A stretch of DNA of 64,000 nt from JAMLIN01 sp041676645. GTDB taxonomy: Bacteria > Pseudomonadota > Gammaproteobacteria > Burkholderiales > Burkholderiaceae_E. The position numbers and the translations under genes were made by a program. Under the pieces are notes generated by a model. The model was not told where the DNA came from, did not search any database, and saw only the letters and a program-made list of their open reading frames with translations. Below, in pieces: positions 27,266 through 36,631 of the stretch (positions are counted from its first letter, which is position 1; every line of letters begins with the position of its first letter). The stretch spans positions 30,440 to 94,439 of the forward strand of contig JBAYRO010000004.1 in assembly GCA_041676645.1 (NCBI GenBank). Direction: 5' to 3'.

Positions 27266-28444
27266 ATGCGTGAAGCTGTAATCGTCTCGACCGCCCGTAC
27301 CGGCCTGGCCAAGAGCTGGCGGGGGGCGCTGAACATGACCCACGGCGCGACCATGGGCGGGCATGTGGTGCGCGCCGCCATCGAGCGGGCCGGAATCGAC
27401 CCGGGCGAGGTCGAGGATGTGCTGATGGGTTGCGCGACGCCCGAAGGGGCCACCGGCGGCAACATCGCCCGCCAGATCGCCCTGATGGCCGGCTGCCCGG
27501 TCAGCGTTTCGGGCGCCACCGTCAACCGCTTCTGTTCCTCCGGCCTGCAGACGATCGCGATGGCCGCCCAGCGCGTGATCGCGGGCGAGGGCGACGTCTT
27601 CGTCGCCGGCGGCGTCGAATCCATCTCCTGCGTCCAGAACGAGGCGAACCGGCACATGGCCCAGGATCCCGAGCTCGAGCGCATCAAGCCCGAGATCTAC
27701 TGGAGCATGCTGCAGACCGCCGAGCAGGTGGCCAGCCGCTACGGTATCGGCCGCGAGCAGATGGACGAATACGGTGCCCGCAGCCAGCAGCGCGCCTGCG
27801 CAGCCGCCGAGGCCGGGCGCTTCGCGGACGAGATCGTGCCGATCACGGTGCGCACCGCGGTGGCCGATCCGCGCACCGCCCAGATGATCACCCGCGAGGT
27901 GACGCTGGCCGACGACGAGGGTCGCCGGCCCGGCACCACCGTCGAGGGCATCAGCGGAATCCGCCCGGCCTTGCCCGGCGGCACCATTGCCGCGGGCAAC
28001 GCCAGCCAGTTCTCCGACGGCGCGGGAGCGGTCGTGGTGATGGAAGCGAAGCTCGCCGAGAAGCGCGGCCTCAAGCCCCTGGGCGCATTCCGCGGCTTCG
28101 CGGTCGCCGGCTGCGAGCCCGACGAGATGGGGATCGGACCCGTCTACGCCGTGCCCAAGCTGCTCGAGCGGGCCGGGCGCAAGGTCGAGGACATCGATCT
28201 CTGGGAGCTCAATGAAGCCTTCGCGGTCCAGGTGATCTACTGCCGGGACAAGCTCGGCATTCCCGATGATCGGCTCAACGTCAGTGGCGGGGCGATCGCG
28301 GTCGGCCACCCCTACGGCGTCAGCGGCCAGCGCCTGACCGGCCACGCCCTGATCGAGGGACGCCGTCGCGGCGCGAAGCTCGCGGTCGTGACCATGTGCG
28401 TGGGCGGCGGCATGGGGGCGGCGGGGCTGTTCGAAGTCTTCTGA
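27266..28444 (+). CDS. Acetyl-CoA acyltransferase (thiolase)
   Basis: Thiolytic cleavage of 3-oxoacyl-CoA, the last step of a beta-oxidation turn, 392 aa. The nucleophilic cysteine is in VNRFCSSGLQTIA (about residue 87). The catalytic histidine lies in AVGHPYGVSGQR and the second cysteine in TMCVGGGMG. It shares an operon with the preceding bifunctional enzyme and the following thioesterase (3 bases away). Degradative (FadA-like) rather than biosynthetic use is inferred from that context. Confidence 0.92.
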   Translation: MREAVIVSTARTGLAKSWRGALNMTHGATMGGHVVRAAIERAGIDPGEVEDVLMGCATPEGATGGNIARQIALMAGCPVSVSGATVNRFCSSGLQTIAMAAQRVIAGEGDVFVAGGVESISCVQNEANRHMAQDPELERIKPEIYWSMLQTAEQVASRYGIGREQMDEYGARSQQRACAAAEAGRFADEIVPITVRTAVADPRTAQMITREVTLADDEGRRPGTTVEGISGIRPALPGGTIAAGNASQFSDGAGAVVVMEAKLAEKRGLKPLGAFRGFAVAGCEPDEMGIGPVYAVPKLLERAGRKVEDIDLWELNEAFAVQVIYCRDKLGIPDDRLNVSGGAIAVGHPYGVSGQRLTGHALIEGRRRGAKLAVVTMCVGGGMGAAGLFEVF

Positions 28445-28447
28445 ACC

Positions 28448-28876
28448 ATGACGGTGAACGACAAGGGATTTCCCTTCGACATTCCCTTCCTCGACTGGCT
28501 CGATTGCCGCATGCACGAAGCGGAGATCGGCCATGCCAGCTTTTCCCTGGTGATGCGGCCGCATCACCGGAATTCCTACGGCATGGCCCATGGCGGGCTG
28601 GTCCTGACCATGCTCGATATTTCGCTGGCGATGGCCGCCCGTTCGCTGGAGGTGCCCAACCGCGGCGCCGACATGCCCGGCATGCTGACCGTCGAGTTGA
28701 AGACGAGCTTCATGCGGCCCGCATACGGGGAGAAGATCCGGGCCGAGGGCCATTGCATCCACCGGACCCGCACGCTCGCTTTCTGCGAGGGCGAGGTCTA
28801 CGACGGCGAAGGCCTGCTGGCGGCAAGGGCGAGCGGCACCTTCAAGTACCCGAGTCTACGAAAGGATCCGAAATGA
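28448..28876 (+). CDS. PaaI-type hotdog-fold acyl-CoA thioesterase
   Basis: Hydrolyses an acyl-CoA, perhaps to rescue CoA from dead-end intermediates, 142 aa. The hotdog motif HHRNSYGMAHGGLVLTMLDI includes the catalytic region, and the end SGTFKYPSL is usual. The next gene starts inside its stop codon (ATGA). Confidence 0.87.
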   Translation: MTVNDKGFPFDIPFLDWLDCRMHEAEIGHASFSLVMRPHHRNSYGMAHGGLVLTMLDISLAMAARSLEVPNRGADMPGMLTVELKTSFMRPAYGEKIRAEGHCIHRTRTLAFCEGEVYDGEGLLAARASGTFKYPSLRKDPK

Positions 28877-29871
28877 GTGAGATGAACAAGCAGTGGCTGC
28901 TGGCCTCGCGCCCCGACGGCGTGCCGACCGAGGCGAACTTCAGGCTGGTGGAAACACCGATCCCCGAGCCCGCCGATGGACAGGTGCTGGTCCGGCATCA
29001 TTTCATGTCGCTCGACCCCTACATGCGCGGTCGCATGGACGATGCCAAATCCTATGCCATTGCCCAGAAACTCGATGAAGTGATGGGGGGCGGCACGGTC
29101 GGGGAGGTCGTCGCCTCGCGCAATGCCGAGTACCCGGTCGGCCAGATGGTGGTGGCCGCCGGCGGCTGGCAGCAGTACTGGCTGTCGGACGGCCGGGACC
29201 TGCGCAAGATCGACACCAGCCGGGTGCCGGCGTCGGCCTGGCTCGGTTCGGCTGGCATGCCGGGGGTCACGGCCTGGCACGGCCTGAACCGCATCATCGA
29301 GCCGAAGTCGGGCGAGACGATCGTGGTGTCGGCGGCGACCGGCGCGGTCGGCGCGGTGGTTGGTCAACTGGCCAAGCGCAAGGGCTGCCGGGTCGTCGGC
29401 ATCGCGGGCGGCGCCGAAAAATGCCGCATCGTGACCGAGGAGTACGGCTTCGACGCCTGTGTCGACTACAAGGCCGGACGCCTGCGCGAGGACTTGAAGG
29501 CGGCCACGCCGGACGGTATCGACGGCAACTTCGAGAACGTCGGTGGCGAGGTCTTCGATGCGATCCTCGCGCGCATGAACGCCTTCGGGCGGGTCGCCGT
29601 CTGCGGCCTGATCTCGGGCTATTCCGGCGAGGCGATCCCGCTTCGCAACGTCCGCTCGATCCTCGTCAACCGCCTGCTGGTGCGCGGCTTCATCGTCTCG
29701 GACGACATGAGCTCCTGGCCGCCGGCGCTCGAGGAACTCTCCGGGCTGGTCGGCAGCGGCCAGCTGAAGTACCGTGAAACCATCGCCGAGGGCATCGAGT
29801 CGGCGCCGTCGGCCTTCATCGGCCTGCTGGCCGGGCGCAACATCGGCAAGCAGCTGGTCCGGCTGGCCTGA
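28873..29871 (+). CDS. Zinc-independent NADPH-dependent reductase of the MDR family (CurA / prostaglandin reductase-like)
   Basis: Reduces the C=C bond of an enone or enoyl substrate with NADPH, 332 aa. Family marks are the N-terminal MNKQWLLASRPDGVP, SLDPYMRGRM, the Rossmann motif AATGAVGAVVGQLAK and FENVGGEVFDAIL. Zinc ligands of true alcohol dehydrogenases are missing. It overlaps the thioesterase stop by 4 bases and may prepare unsaturated intermediates for the beta-oxidation enzymes, which is inference. Confidence 0.88.
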   Translation: MSEMNKQWLLASRPDGVPTEANFRLVETPIPEPADGQVLVRHHFMSLDPYMRGRMDDAKSYAIAQKLDEVMGGGTVGEVVASRNAEYPVGQMVVAAGGWQQYWLSDGRDLRKIDTSRVPASAWLGSAGMPGVTAWHGLNRIIEPKSGETIVVSAATGAVGAVVGQLAKRKGCRVVGIAGGAEKCRIVTEEYGFDACVDYKAGRLREDLKAATPDGIDGNFENVGGEVFDAILARMNAFGRVAVCGLISGYSGEAIPLRNVRSILVNRLLVRGFIVSDDMSSWPPALEELSGLVGSGQLKYRETIAEGIESAPSAFIGLLAGRNIGKQLVRLA

Positions 29872-29878
29872 AGCCGAT

Positions 29879-29900
29879 CGCCCGGGCGCCGGCCCGGGCG
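29879..29900 (+). terminator. GC-rich hairpin after the reductase gene
   Basis: CGCCCGGGC (29879-29887) and GCCCGGGCG (29892-29900) pair perfectly around a 4-base loop, 8 bases after the reductase stop. There is no T run, so any termination would be weak or factor-assisted. Confidence 0.4.
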
Positions 29901-29951
29901 GCTTGCACGGCGCTTCGTCGCCGAGCCCGGCAACCCGAACGGAGACGCACC

Positions 29952-30719
29952 ATGAACGCACCCCAGAAGTCGGTCCGCTCGCAGGTCAGCGCCGAGGAAT
30001 GGCAGCTGCGCTGCGATCTCGCCGCCTGCTATCGGCTGGTGGCGATGTACGGCTGGGACGACCTGGTCTTCACCCATCTCTCGGCGCGCCTGCCGGGCCC
30101 GGAACATCATTTCCTGATCAATCCCTATGGAATGATGTTCGACGAAATCACCGCCAGCAGCCTCGTCAAGGTCGACATGGACTGCCGGCCGCTGCTGCCA
30201 TCGCCGTATCCGGTCAATCCGGCGGGCTTCGTGATCCACAGCGCGATCCATCTCGGACGCGAGGATGTCGTCTGCGTGATGCACACCCACACGCCGGCCG
30301 GCGTCGCGGTGTCGGCGCAGAAGGACGGCCTGCTGCCGATCTCGCAGCAGGCGAGCGTCGCCCTCGCGTCGCTCGCCTACCACGACTACGAGGGCATCGC
30401 GGTGCGCGAGGACGAGAAGGCGCGGCTGCAGACCGACCTCGGCGGTGCGAGCGCCATGATCCTGCGCAATCACGGCCTGCTGACGGTCGGCCCCAGCGTT
30501 GCCGACACCTTTCTCACCATGTTCACCCTGGAGCGGGCCTGCCAGGTGCAGGTTCTCGCGCAATCGGGCGGCGCGGAACTGATCCCGATCGATCCCGGCG
30601 TGCTGAACGGCGTGCGCGACGCGGTCCGGGTGGTCGGGGCCGGCAGGAAGGGTGGGGACATCGCCTGGCCGGCGCTGCTGCGCAAGCTCGAGCGGGTCAA
30701 TCCCGGCCACGCCGACTGA
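29952..30719 (+). CDS. Class II aldolase/adducin-family protein
   Basis: Cytoplasmic metal-dependent protein of 255 aa. The zinc-ligand histidines appear in VMHTHTPAGVA and LRNHGLL, and GWDDLVFTHLSARLPG is typical of this family branch. Substrate is unknown; many relatives act on small phosphorylated sugars, but this branch is common next to catabolic genes. GGAGACGCACC precedes the ATG. Confidence 0.87.
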   Translation: MNAPQKSVRSQVSAEEWQLRCDLAACYRLVAMYGWDDLVFTHLSARLPGPEHHFLINPYGMMFDEITASSLVKVDMDCRPLLPSPYPVNPAGFVIHSAIHLGREDVVCVMHTHTPAGVAVSAQKDGLLPISQQASVALASLAYHDYEGIAVREDEKARLQTDLGGASAMILRNHGLLTVGPSVADTFLTMFTLERACQVQVLAQSGGAELIPIDPGVLNGVRDAVRVVGAGRKGGDIAWPALLRKLERVNPGHAD

Positions 30720-30794
30720 GGACCGGGGAAGCGAACATCATGCGCTCCGCTCACGACCTCCAGGCGTCGGCGCGGGCCTCGAAGGCGGGATGCC

Positions 30795-31709
30795 ATGGCT
30801 GAAGACAGCGCAGCGGAGATCCGGACCGGCCAGCATGCCGACCTCGGCGATGGCATTCGCCTTCACTATGCGAGCGCCGGCCGGCCGGGTGCGCCGCTGA
30901 TGCTGTTCCTGCACGGCTTTCCCGAGTTCTGGTATGCATGGAAGGCCTTGCTGCCCCATTACGGCCGGCAGCACTTCGCGGTGGCGCCCGATCTGCGCGG
31001 CTACAACCTGTCCTCGCGGCCCGCCGAGGTCGAGCATTACCGGATCGGTCGCCTCATCGAGGATGTCGACCGACTGATCAAGGCGCTCGGTTACCAGGAT
31101 GCCATCGTGGTGGCGCACGACTGGGGCGGTGCTCTCGCCTGGTCGGTCGCCATCGCCCGTCCGGCGCTGATCAGCCGGCTGGTCATGCTGAACGCGCCCC
31201 ACCCGATTCCGTTCGCGCGGGCGCTTGCCACCGATCCGGCGCAGCAGGCGGCCAGCCAGTACATGAACTGGCTGCGCCGACCGGGCTCCGAGGATGCGCT
31301 GGCGGCCGACGACTTCGCCCTGATGCAGAAGTTCCTGCGCGGCTTTTCCGAAGCCGACTGGCTCGACGACGCGACCCTGGCCGCCTACAAGGAAGCCTGG
31401 GGCCAGCCCGGCGCGATTCGCGGCGGCGTGAACTGGTATCGGGCTTCGCCCCTGTACCCCGCCACCGACACCGATCCGGGCGCCGGTCGGCTCGAGCTGC
31501 GCGAGGAGGACTTCATCGTCCCGATGCCGACCCTGCTGATCTGGGGCGAACAGGACCAGGCGCTGCTGCCCGTGCTGCTCGACGGCATCGAGCGGGTGGT
31601 GCCCCGGCTGCGCATGGTCCGGATTCCCGATGCGACCCATTGGCTGGTGCATGAAAAACCCGAGAAGATAATCGCCGCGATCGATGATTTCCTCGACGAC
31701 GCGAACTGA
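30795..31709 (+). CDS. Alpha/beta hydrolase of the epoxide hydrolase type
   Basis: Hydrolase, 304 aa. The nucleophile elbow reads VVAHDWGGALAW with Asp as nucleophile, the oxyanion sequence is LHGFPEFWYAW, and the C-terminal histidine lies in PDATHWLVHEKP. Asp in place of Ser marks epoxide hydrolases or haloalkane/fluoroacetate dehalogenases. No clear ring tyrosine can be assigned without alignment. It is the last gene of the catabolic run on the plus strand. Confidence 0.85.
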   Translation: MAEDSAAEIRTGQHADLGDGIRLHYASAGRPGAPLMLFLHGFPEFWYAWKALLPHYGRQHFAVAPDLRGYNLSSRPAEVEHYRIGRLIEDVDRLIKALGYQDAIVVAHDWGGALAWSVAIARPALISRLVMLNAPHPIPFARALATDPAQQAASQYMNWLRRPGSEDALAADDFALMQKFLRGFSEADWLDDATLAAYKEAWGQPGAIRGGVNWYRASPLYPATDTDPGAGRLELREEDFIVPMPTLLIWGEQDQALLPVLLDGIERVVPRLRMVRIPDATHWLVHEKPEKIIAAIDDFLDDAN

Positions 31710-31797
31710 GCCGCGGATCGCGCGGCTTGCCGCGTCGGGCGGGGCAGGGGATCATCGCTTCTGCTAAGGTCGCGATTTCTCGCCGTCGCAGGAGCCC

Positions 31798-32547
31798 ATG
31801 ATGCCTGGTCACCACCGCCTTGCCGATTCCGTCCGGAACCGGGTCCCGTCGTTGCCGGGCGATGCGTCCAGGCGCCTCCTGCTGGGCATGGGTGCCGCTG
31901 CCGTCGCGCTGGCCGCACTGCCGGTGCGAGCGAGCGGCATCGGCGGCTCCGATGCCCTGGCCGCCCTGCGTGCCGCGCTCGAGCAGGGGGCCGATGCAGC
32001 GGTTGCGCAACTCGGCGCGAGCGGTGGCTTCGCCAACGATCCGAAATGGCGCATTCCCCTGCCGGAGGCGCTTCGCAAGAGCGAGAAACTGCTGCGCTTC
32101 GCCGGACAGGGCGAAGCGCTCGACACCCTGGAAACGACCATGAACGATGCGGCCGAACGCGCGGTCGCGCGAGCCAGACCGCTGCTGTCGGCGGCAATCC
32201 GCGACATGGAAGTGAGCGACGCGCAGCGCATCCTCACCGGTGGCGATGATTCGGTCACCGGCTACTTCCGCGAGAAGACCGAGACGGAGCTCGATGCCGA
32301 GTTCAGGCCCGTCGTTGGCCAGCAGCTGGAATCGCTCGACGTTGCGAAGCAGTACGACGCGATCGCGGGACGCGGGGCGAAGTTCGGTCTGGTCAAGGAA
32401 GACGCCGCAACGCTCGACGGCTATGTGACCGGCAAGGCCATCGATGCGGTCTACGCCATGATCGCCGAGAAGGAGCGGGCGATCCGCGCCGATCCGATCT
32501 CGGCTGGCAGCGATGTCCTGAAGCGGGTCTTCGGCGCGATCCGGTAG
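31798..32547 (+). CDS. DUF4197 exported protein
   Basis: Protein of unknown function, 249 aa. Residues 25-47 look like a Tat-type signal peptide (SRRLLLGMGAAAVALAALP, cleavage after VRA), followed by a helical DUF4197 domain with LRAALEQGADAAV, MNDAAERAVARARP and GYFREKTETEL. Relatives are periplasmic or lipid-anchored; no lipobox is seen here. It stands alone with about 90 bases before it. Confidence 0.8.
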   Translation: MMPGHHRLADSVRNRVPSLPGDASRRLLLGMGAAAVALAALPVRASGIGGSDALAALRAALEQGADAAVAQLGASGGFANDPKWRIPLPEALRKSEKLLRFAGQGEALDTLETTMNDAAERAVARARPLLSAAIRDMEVSDAQRILTGGDDSVTGYFREKTETELDAEFRPVVGQQLESLDVAKQYDAIAGRGAKFGLVKEDAATLDGYVTGKAIDAVYAMIAEKERAIRADPISAGSDVLKRVFGAIR

Positions 32548-32575
32548 CCGTATCGGGACAGGCGGCCACGACACG

Positions 32576-33388
32576 ATGCCAGCCTTCCTTACAAGCCTCG
32601 ACGACGGAACCCGTCTGGAGTGCCGGACTTTCGGGACGATATCCCCGCAGGCGCCTGTCCTGGTTTTTCTCCATGAAGGCCTCGGATGCGCCAGTCTCTG
32701 GAGGGATTTTCCGGAGAGGCTTTCCCGTGCCACCGGCTTGCCGGCCTTGTGGTACAGCCGGGCCGGGTATGGAGGATCGTCGGGTGTCGAGTGGCCGCGC
32801 CCTGTCACGTACATGCATCATGAAGCGCTGGTCGTGTTGCCGGCGCTTCTGGCCGAGTTCGGGATCTCGAATGCAATCCTGTTCGGGCACAGCAATGGCG
32901 CGTCCATTTCCCTGATCCATGGAGGATCCGGACAGGCCGACAAGCTGCGGGGCATCATCGTCGAAGCGCCTCATGTATTCCTGGAGGACGTTACCGTCGA
33001 GTCGATCCGTGGCCTGATGGAGCAATACGAGCATGGCGATCTTCGGCTCAAGCTCGCGCGCCATCAGGGAGAGAACGTCGATTGCGCGTTCCGCGGATTT
33101 GCCGAGACATGGCTCGTTCCCGAGAACGCCGCCTCCTGGAACATCCTGGATTACGTCGAGAAGATCCGGGTGCCGACCCTCGTCTTCCAGGGGGAGAACG
33201 ATCAGTACGCCACCGTGCGACAGGTCGAAGCGATCGAGGATGCCGCGCCGGGGTTCGTCGAATCAGCGATCGTCCAGCACTGCGGCCATCATCCGCATTT
33301 CGAGGCAACGGACCTGGTTCTCGAGCGCAGTACGCGATTCATACGCAAGCTCATGGAGAAACCCGGCGCTTCAGGACCTCCTGCATGA
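32576..33388 (+). CDS. Alpha/beta hydrolase (serine type)
   Basis: Hydrolase of 270 aa. Nucleophile elbow FGHSNGASIS, oxyanion region FLHEGLGCASLWRDFP, and terminal histidine in QHCGHHPHFEATD. It resembles hydrolases annotated as 2-hydroxymuconate semialdehyde hydrolase or simply unassigned. It converges on the NRDE gene 18 bases away. Substrate unknown. Confidence 0.83.
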   Translation: MPAFLTSLDDGTRLECRTFGTISPQAPVLVFLHEGLGCASLWRDFPERLSRATGLPALWYSRAGYGGSSGVEWPRPVTYMHHEALVVLPALLAEFGISNAILFGHSNGASISLIHGGSGQADKLRGIIVEAPHVFLEDVTVESIRGLMEQYEHGDLRLKLARHQGENVDCAFRGFAETWLVPENAASWNILDYVEKIRVPTLVFQGENDQYATVRQVEAIEDAAPGFVESAIVQHCGHHPHFEATDLVLERSTRFIRKLMEKPGASGPPA

Positions 33389-33405
33389 GCGGGGCCCGGG
33401 CGCCA

Positions 33406-34233
33406 TCAATCGCCCCCGCGCGCGAAGGATTCGTCGCGTTCCCGGTAGCCGGCCGCGGGCGCGCCGGGCGTGTTCCATGAGCGCTCGGTGAAGCGCATCC
33501 GGCCGTCATCGCGCGCCTCGATGAGGGTGGAGGCGCGGGTGCCGTAGCCGCCGAAGAGGTCGCCGTCCCGGTCGGGCGCGATGAAGGCGGTAGAAAGGTA
33601 GCGCTCGCGGGCGATGCCCACGCCCGACTCCGGCAGCATGTGCTCGGCCGGGGTGTCGCGATCGAGCAGGGCATCGAACAGTCGCTCGTCGTGGGCCAGG
33701 TCCGGCCCCATGGTGGCCGGGTCGGCGAGGCTGCGGGCCATGCAGGCCTTGAGCCGCTCCACCTTCGGCCAGGCGGTGTCGAGCCGGTCGTTCGAGATGC
33801 CGTAGAGCCCGGGGGCGAGTTCGCGCTCCTCGCCGATGTCGTTCACATACCAGGCCACGGGTGTCGGGGCCAGTTCGAAGAGGACCAGGTTGAAGCCGCC
33901 ATAGTCGGCGCACTGCCCCGCGATCCGCCGGGCATAGTCGGCGATCGGCTCGTCGGTACGCAGGAAGTCGGCGACCAGGGCGCCGCGCGAACGTGGCGCC
34001 TTGGCTGGCAGGCCGTTGCGGTGGTTGGTGATCGCCGCGACGCGTCCCTGACGTGAAGCCGCCAGCCAGGTGCCGCCGGCAAGCTCGTCGCGCCCGCCGA
34101 ACACATCGGGTGCGTCCAACCACCAGTGGGCCGGCTCGGTCGGGCGCGAGTAGTACTCGTCGCGATTGCTGGCCAGCCGCAGGGCAGGACCGCTCCGGTC
34201 GGCCAGGCCGAAGGCGAAGGCTATCAGGCACAC
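33406..34233 (-). CDS. NRDE-family protein (TANGO2-like)
   Basis: Cytoplasmic protein of 275 aa named for its Asn-Arg-Asp-Glu motif, here LASNRDEYYSRP near residue 21. The GTG start gives a second-position cysteine (MCLIAFAFG), as in relatives with an N-terminal nucleophile-like fold. GGTWLAASRQGRVAAITNHRN is also conserved. It overlaps the DUF4936 gene by 10 bases. Eukaryotic TANGO2 is linked to lipid and haem handling, but the bacterial role is not established. Confidence 0.88.
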   Translation of the reverse strand: MCLIAFAFGLADRSGPALRLASNRDEYYSRPTEPAHWWLDAPDVFGGRDELAGGTWLAASRQGRVAAITNHRNGLPAKAPRSRGALVADFLRTDEPIADYARRIAGQCADYGGFNLVLFELAPTPVAWYVNDIGEERELAPGLYGISNDRLDTAWPKVERLKACMARSLADPATMGPDLAHDERLFDALLDRDTPAEHMLPESGVGIARERYLSTAFIAPDRDGDLFGGYGTRASTLIEARDDGRMRFTERSWNTPGAPAAGYRERDESFARGGD

Positions 34234-34559
34234 GGCGCATCGCCTCGCATGTCGAAGACCTCGATGTGGGCTTCGCCATCGAGCAACGCGTCGAGCCCGG
34301 CCGGGGTGGCGCAATCGGACCGCAGGGCGAGCAGGGCCGCCACGTCGGCATCCGGCGCCAGGGCATAGCTCTCGAGCCATGTGCGCTGGCCGGCGGCTTC
34401 CTCGCGCCGGTGCCCGAACCGCGCCTGCAGGTCGGCGCCGTGTCGCTGGCGCATGGTGGCCTGCAGGGTGTCGATCGAGGCGGCGACCCGCTCGTCATCG
34501 CCCGGTCGCGCCCGAAAGTAGATGAAGACGATCCGCTGGGACATGGCCTGGTGGTTCAC
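34224..34559 (-). CDS. DUF4936-family small protein
   Basis: Cytoplasmic protein of up to 111 aa (106 if the second ATG is used) with an opening beta-strand IVFIYFRARPGDD and RHGADLQARFGHRRE. I recognise it as the betaproteobacterial DUF4936 family from its length, the RxG-containing central part and its usual place between ygfZ and an NRDE gene. Its ATG overlaps the ygfZ stop. No function is known. Confidence 0.7.
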   Translation of the reverse strand: MNHQAMSQRIVFIYFRARPGDDERVAASIDTLQATMRQRHGADLQARFGHRREEAAGQRTWLESYALAPDADVAALLALRSDCATPAGLDALLDGEAHIEVFDMRGDAPCA

Positions 34560-35551
34560 TCCGCGGGCGTCGCGGTGTCCGGCACCACATAGGGGAGCTC
34601 GGCCGCCACCAGCGGCTCGCCCGCGACCCGCAGCACCGCGTCGCTCGCCGCCTGCATCCGGTATTCGACCAGCAGCGCGACGCCGCCCTCGGGCGCGGGT
34701 GCCGAGAGCACCACGCTGCCGACTTCGGCCTCATCGGCAACGACCGGTGCGCCCGGCGCCCAGGCGGCTTCGTCGGTGGGTCGGTTCGCGAGGCTGGCGG
34801 CGAACATCCGGCGCTTGAGCTTGCCGAGGTACTGCGTGCGGGCGACGATCTCCTGGCCCGGATAGCAGCCCTTGCGGAAGCCCACGCCGTCGATGACTTC
34901 GTAGTTGATCATCTGGGGGACGTAGGCTTCGCGGGTGGCGTCGGTGATCCGGGGCACGCCGGAGAGCACTTCGAGCCAGCGATCGACATCGGCGCTGACC
35001 GGTGCCAGCCGCTGGCCGAGCCGATCGGCCGCCTGGGCGATGCGGTCGGCCGGCGCCGCCAGCAGCCAGCGGTCGATCGATCGGCCCGCGGCCATCACGG
35101 GGGGCAGTCCGAGCAGGCAGGTTTCGTCGCGCCACACCGTCCGGTGCGCGGCGGGCGCCTCGAAGCCCAGCTCGGCAAGCGCCGCCGGCGCCGCCTCGCC
35201 GTAGGCGCCCAGCATGCCGAAGTCCTCGCCGTGGTCGTGAATCCTGAGCCTGGCCCGCAGGACATACATGGACAGCCGCTTCGCGGCGCCCGCCTGGACA
35301 TCCCGGCCGGTGAGCAGTCGAAAGCCGTCGGCATGGCGAACGATCAGGAAGTTCGCCAGCAGGCGGCCCTTCGGGGTGCAGTAGCCGCCGATGCCGACCC
35401 CGTCGGGGCCGATCGCGGCGACATCGCTGGTCAGCTGGGATTGCAGAAAGGATTCGGCCTCGGGGCCACGGGCATCGATGCAGCCCCAGTGGGGCAGCAG
35501 CGCAACGCTGCCCGCGGCGAGCGTGCCGATGTCCGTCGATCGGACTGTCAT
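34556..35551 (-). CDS. ygfZ: Folate-binding tRNA-modifying/Fe-S repair protein YgfZ
   Basis: GcvT-like protein, 331 aa, needed for activity of certain Fe-S enzymes such as MiaB. The signature KGCYPGQEIVARTQYLGKLKRR, with the key cysteine, lies around residue 238. The ATG at 35551 has a GGAG box 8 bases before it; an earlier ATG at 35566 is possible. It is divergent from mltG with only about 55 bases between the starts. Confidence 0.92.
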   Translation of the reverse strand: MTVRSTDIGTLAAGSVALLPHWGCIDARGPEAESFLQSQLTSDVAAIGPDGVGIGGYCTPKGRLLANFLIVRHADGFRLLTGRDVQAGAAKRLSMYVLRARLRIHDHGEDFGMLGAYGEAAPAALAELGFEAPAAHRTVWRDETCLLGLPPVMAAGRSIDRWLLAAPADRIAQAADRLGQRLAPVSADVDRWLEVLSGVPRITDATREAYVPQMINYEVIDGVGFRKGCYPGQEIVARTQYLGKLKRRMFAASLANRPTDEAAWAPGAPVVADEAEVGSVVLSAPAPEGGVALLVEYRMQAASDAVLRVAGEPLVAAELPYVVPDTATPAE

Positions 35552-35607
35552 GAGGGGCTCCTGCATATCACCGGTATTATAGGAACTCCTCCGATTCCTC
35601 CACTCGC

Positions 35608-36627
35608 ATGAAGCGATTGCTGCTGGCATTTGTCGTAGTCGTGGCTGCGGTCGCCACGACCGCAGGATGGCTCTGGCACCAATACGGGCATGCGCCGCTT
35701 GCGATGGCCGATTCGCCCACGATCGTCACCATCGCCCGGGGCTCGGGCGCGATCGGCATCGCGCGCCAGCTGCGCGCGGCGGGTGTCGACGTCGAGCCCC
35801 TGATGCTGCGGGCGGCGCTGCGCATGCGCGGCGACGGCGGCCGGATGCAGGCCGGCACCTACCGGATCGAGGCGGGCACCACCCTCGAGCACCTGCTCGA
35901 TCGGCTGGTGGCCGGGGACGTCGTCTTCGAGGAGCTGCGGATCGGCGAAGGCTGGAATTTCCGGCAACTGCGCGCCGCGATCGACGCCCACCCCGAACTG
36001 GCCCATGATTCGCGCGACCTCACCGAGGCGGAACTGCTGGAACGCCTCGGGCTGCCCTACGAGCATGCGGAGGGGCTTTTCTTCCCGAGCACCTATCGCT
36101 TCGCGCGTGGCACCAGCGATTTCGAGGTCCTCGGCCAGGCGGCCGAGCTGATGCGCAGGCATATCGACGCGGCCTGGGAGCAACGGGCGCCCGAGCTGCC
36201 CCTGGCCGATCCCTACGAGATGCTGATCCTCGCCTCCATGATCGAGAAGGAGACGGGCCTGGCGGAGGACCGGCGGCGGGTCGCCGGCGTCTTCGTCAAC
36301 CGGCTGCGCATCGGCATGCTGCTCCAGAGCGATCCCACCACGATCTACGGGATGGGCGAGAGCTTCGATGGCAACCTGCGCCGGCGCGACCTGCGCACCG
36401 ACACGCCCCACAATACCTACACGCGCCCCGGACTGCCGCCCACGCCCATCGCCATGCCCGGCGAGGCCTCGTTGCTGGCGGCGGTCACGCCGGCCGAAAC
36501 CCGGGAGCTGTATTTCGTCTCCCGCGGCGATGGCAGCAGCCAGTTCTCCGAGAATCTCGATGCGCACAATCGGGCGGTGCGCGAATTCCAGCTGCGGCGG
36601 CGCGCGCCCGTCGGCGAATCCCGCTGA
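35608..36627 (+). CDS. mltG: Endolytic murein transglycosylase MltG
   Basis: Inner-membrane-anchored lytic transglycosylase that cuts nascent glycan strands and sets their length, 339 aa. An N-terminal membrane helix (LLLAFVVVVAAVATTAGW) is followed by a LysM-like region and the YceG domain. The catalytic glutamate is Glu213 in LASMIEKETG, and LLQSDPTTIYG and NTYTRPGLPPTPI are conserved. tmk starts 4 bases after its stop, the usual arrangement. Confidence 0.94.
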   Translation: MKRLLLAFVVVVAAVATTAGWLWHQYGHAPLAMADSPTIVTIARGSGAIGIARQLRAAGVDVEPLMLRAALRMRGDGGRMQAGTYRIEAGTTLEHLLDRLVAGDVVFEELRIGEGWNFRQLRAAIDAHPELAHDSRDLTEAELLERLGLPYEHAEGLFFPSTYRFARGTSDFEVLGQAAELMRRHIDAAWEQRAPELPLADPYEMLILASMIEKETGLAEDRRRVAGVFVNRLRIGMLLQSDPTTIYGMGESFDGNLRRRDLRTDTPHNTYTRPGLPPTPIAMPGEASLLAAVTPAETRELYFVSRGDGSSQFSENLDAHNRAVREFQLRRRAPVGESR

Positions 36628-36631
36628 ACCC

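Noticed and set aside
36368..36631. Upstream extension of the tmk frame by 88 codons into mltG.
   Set aside because: The P-loop position and family length fit the GTG at 36632; the extension is mltG read in another frame.
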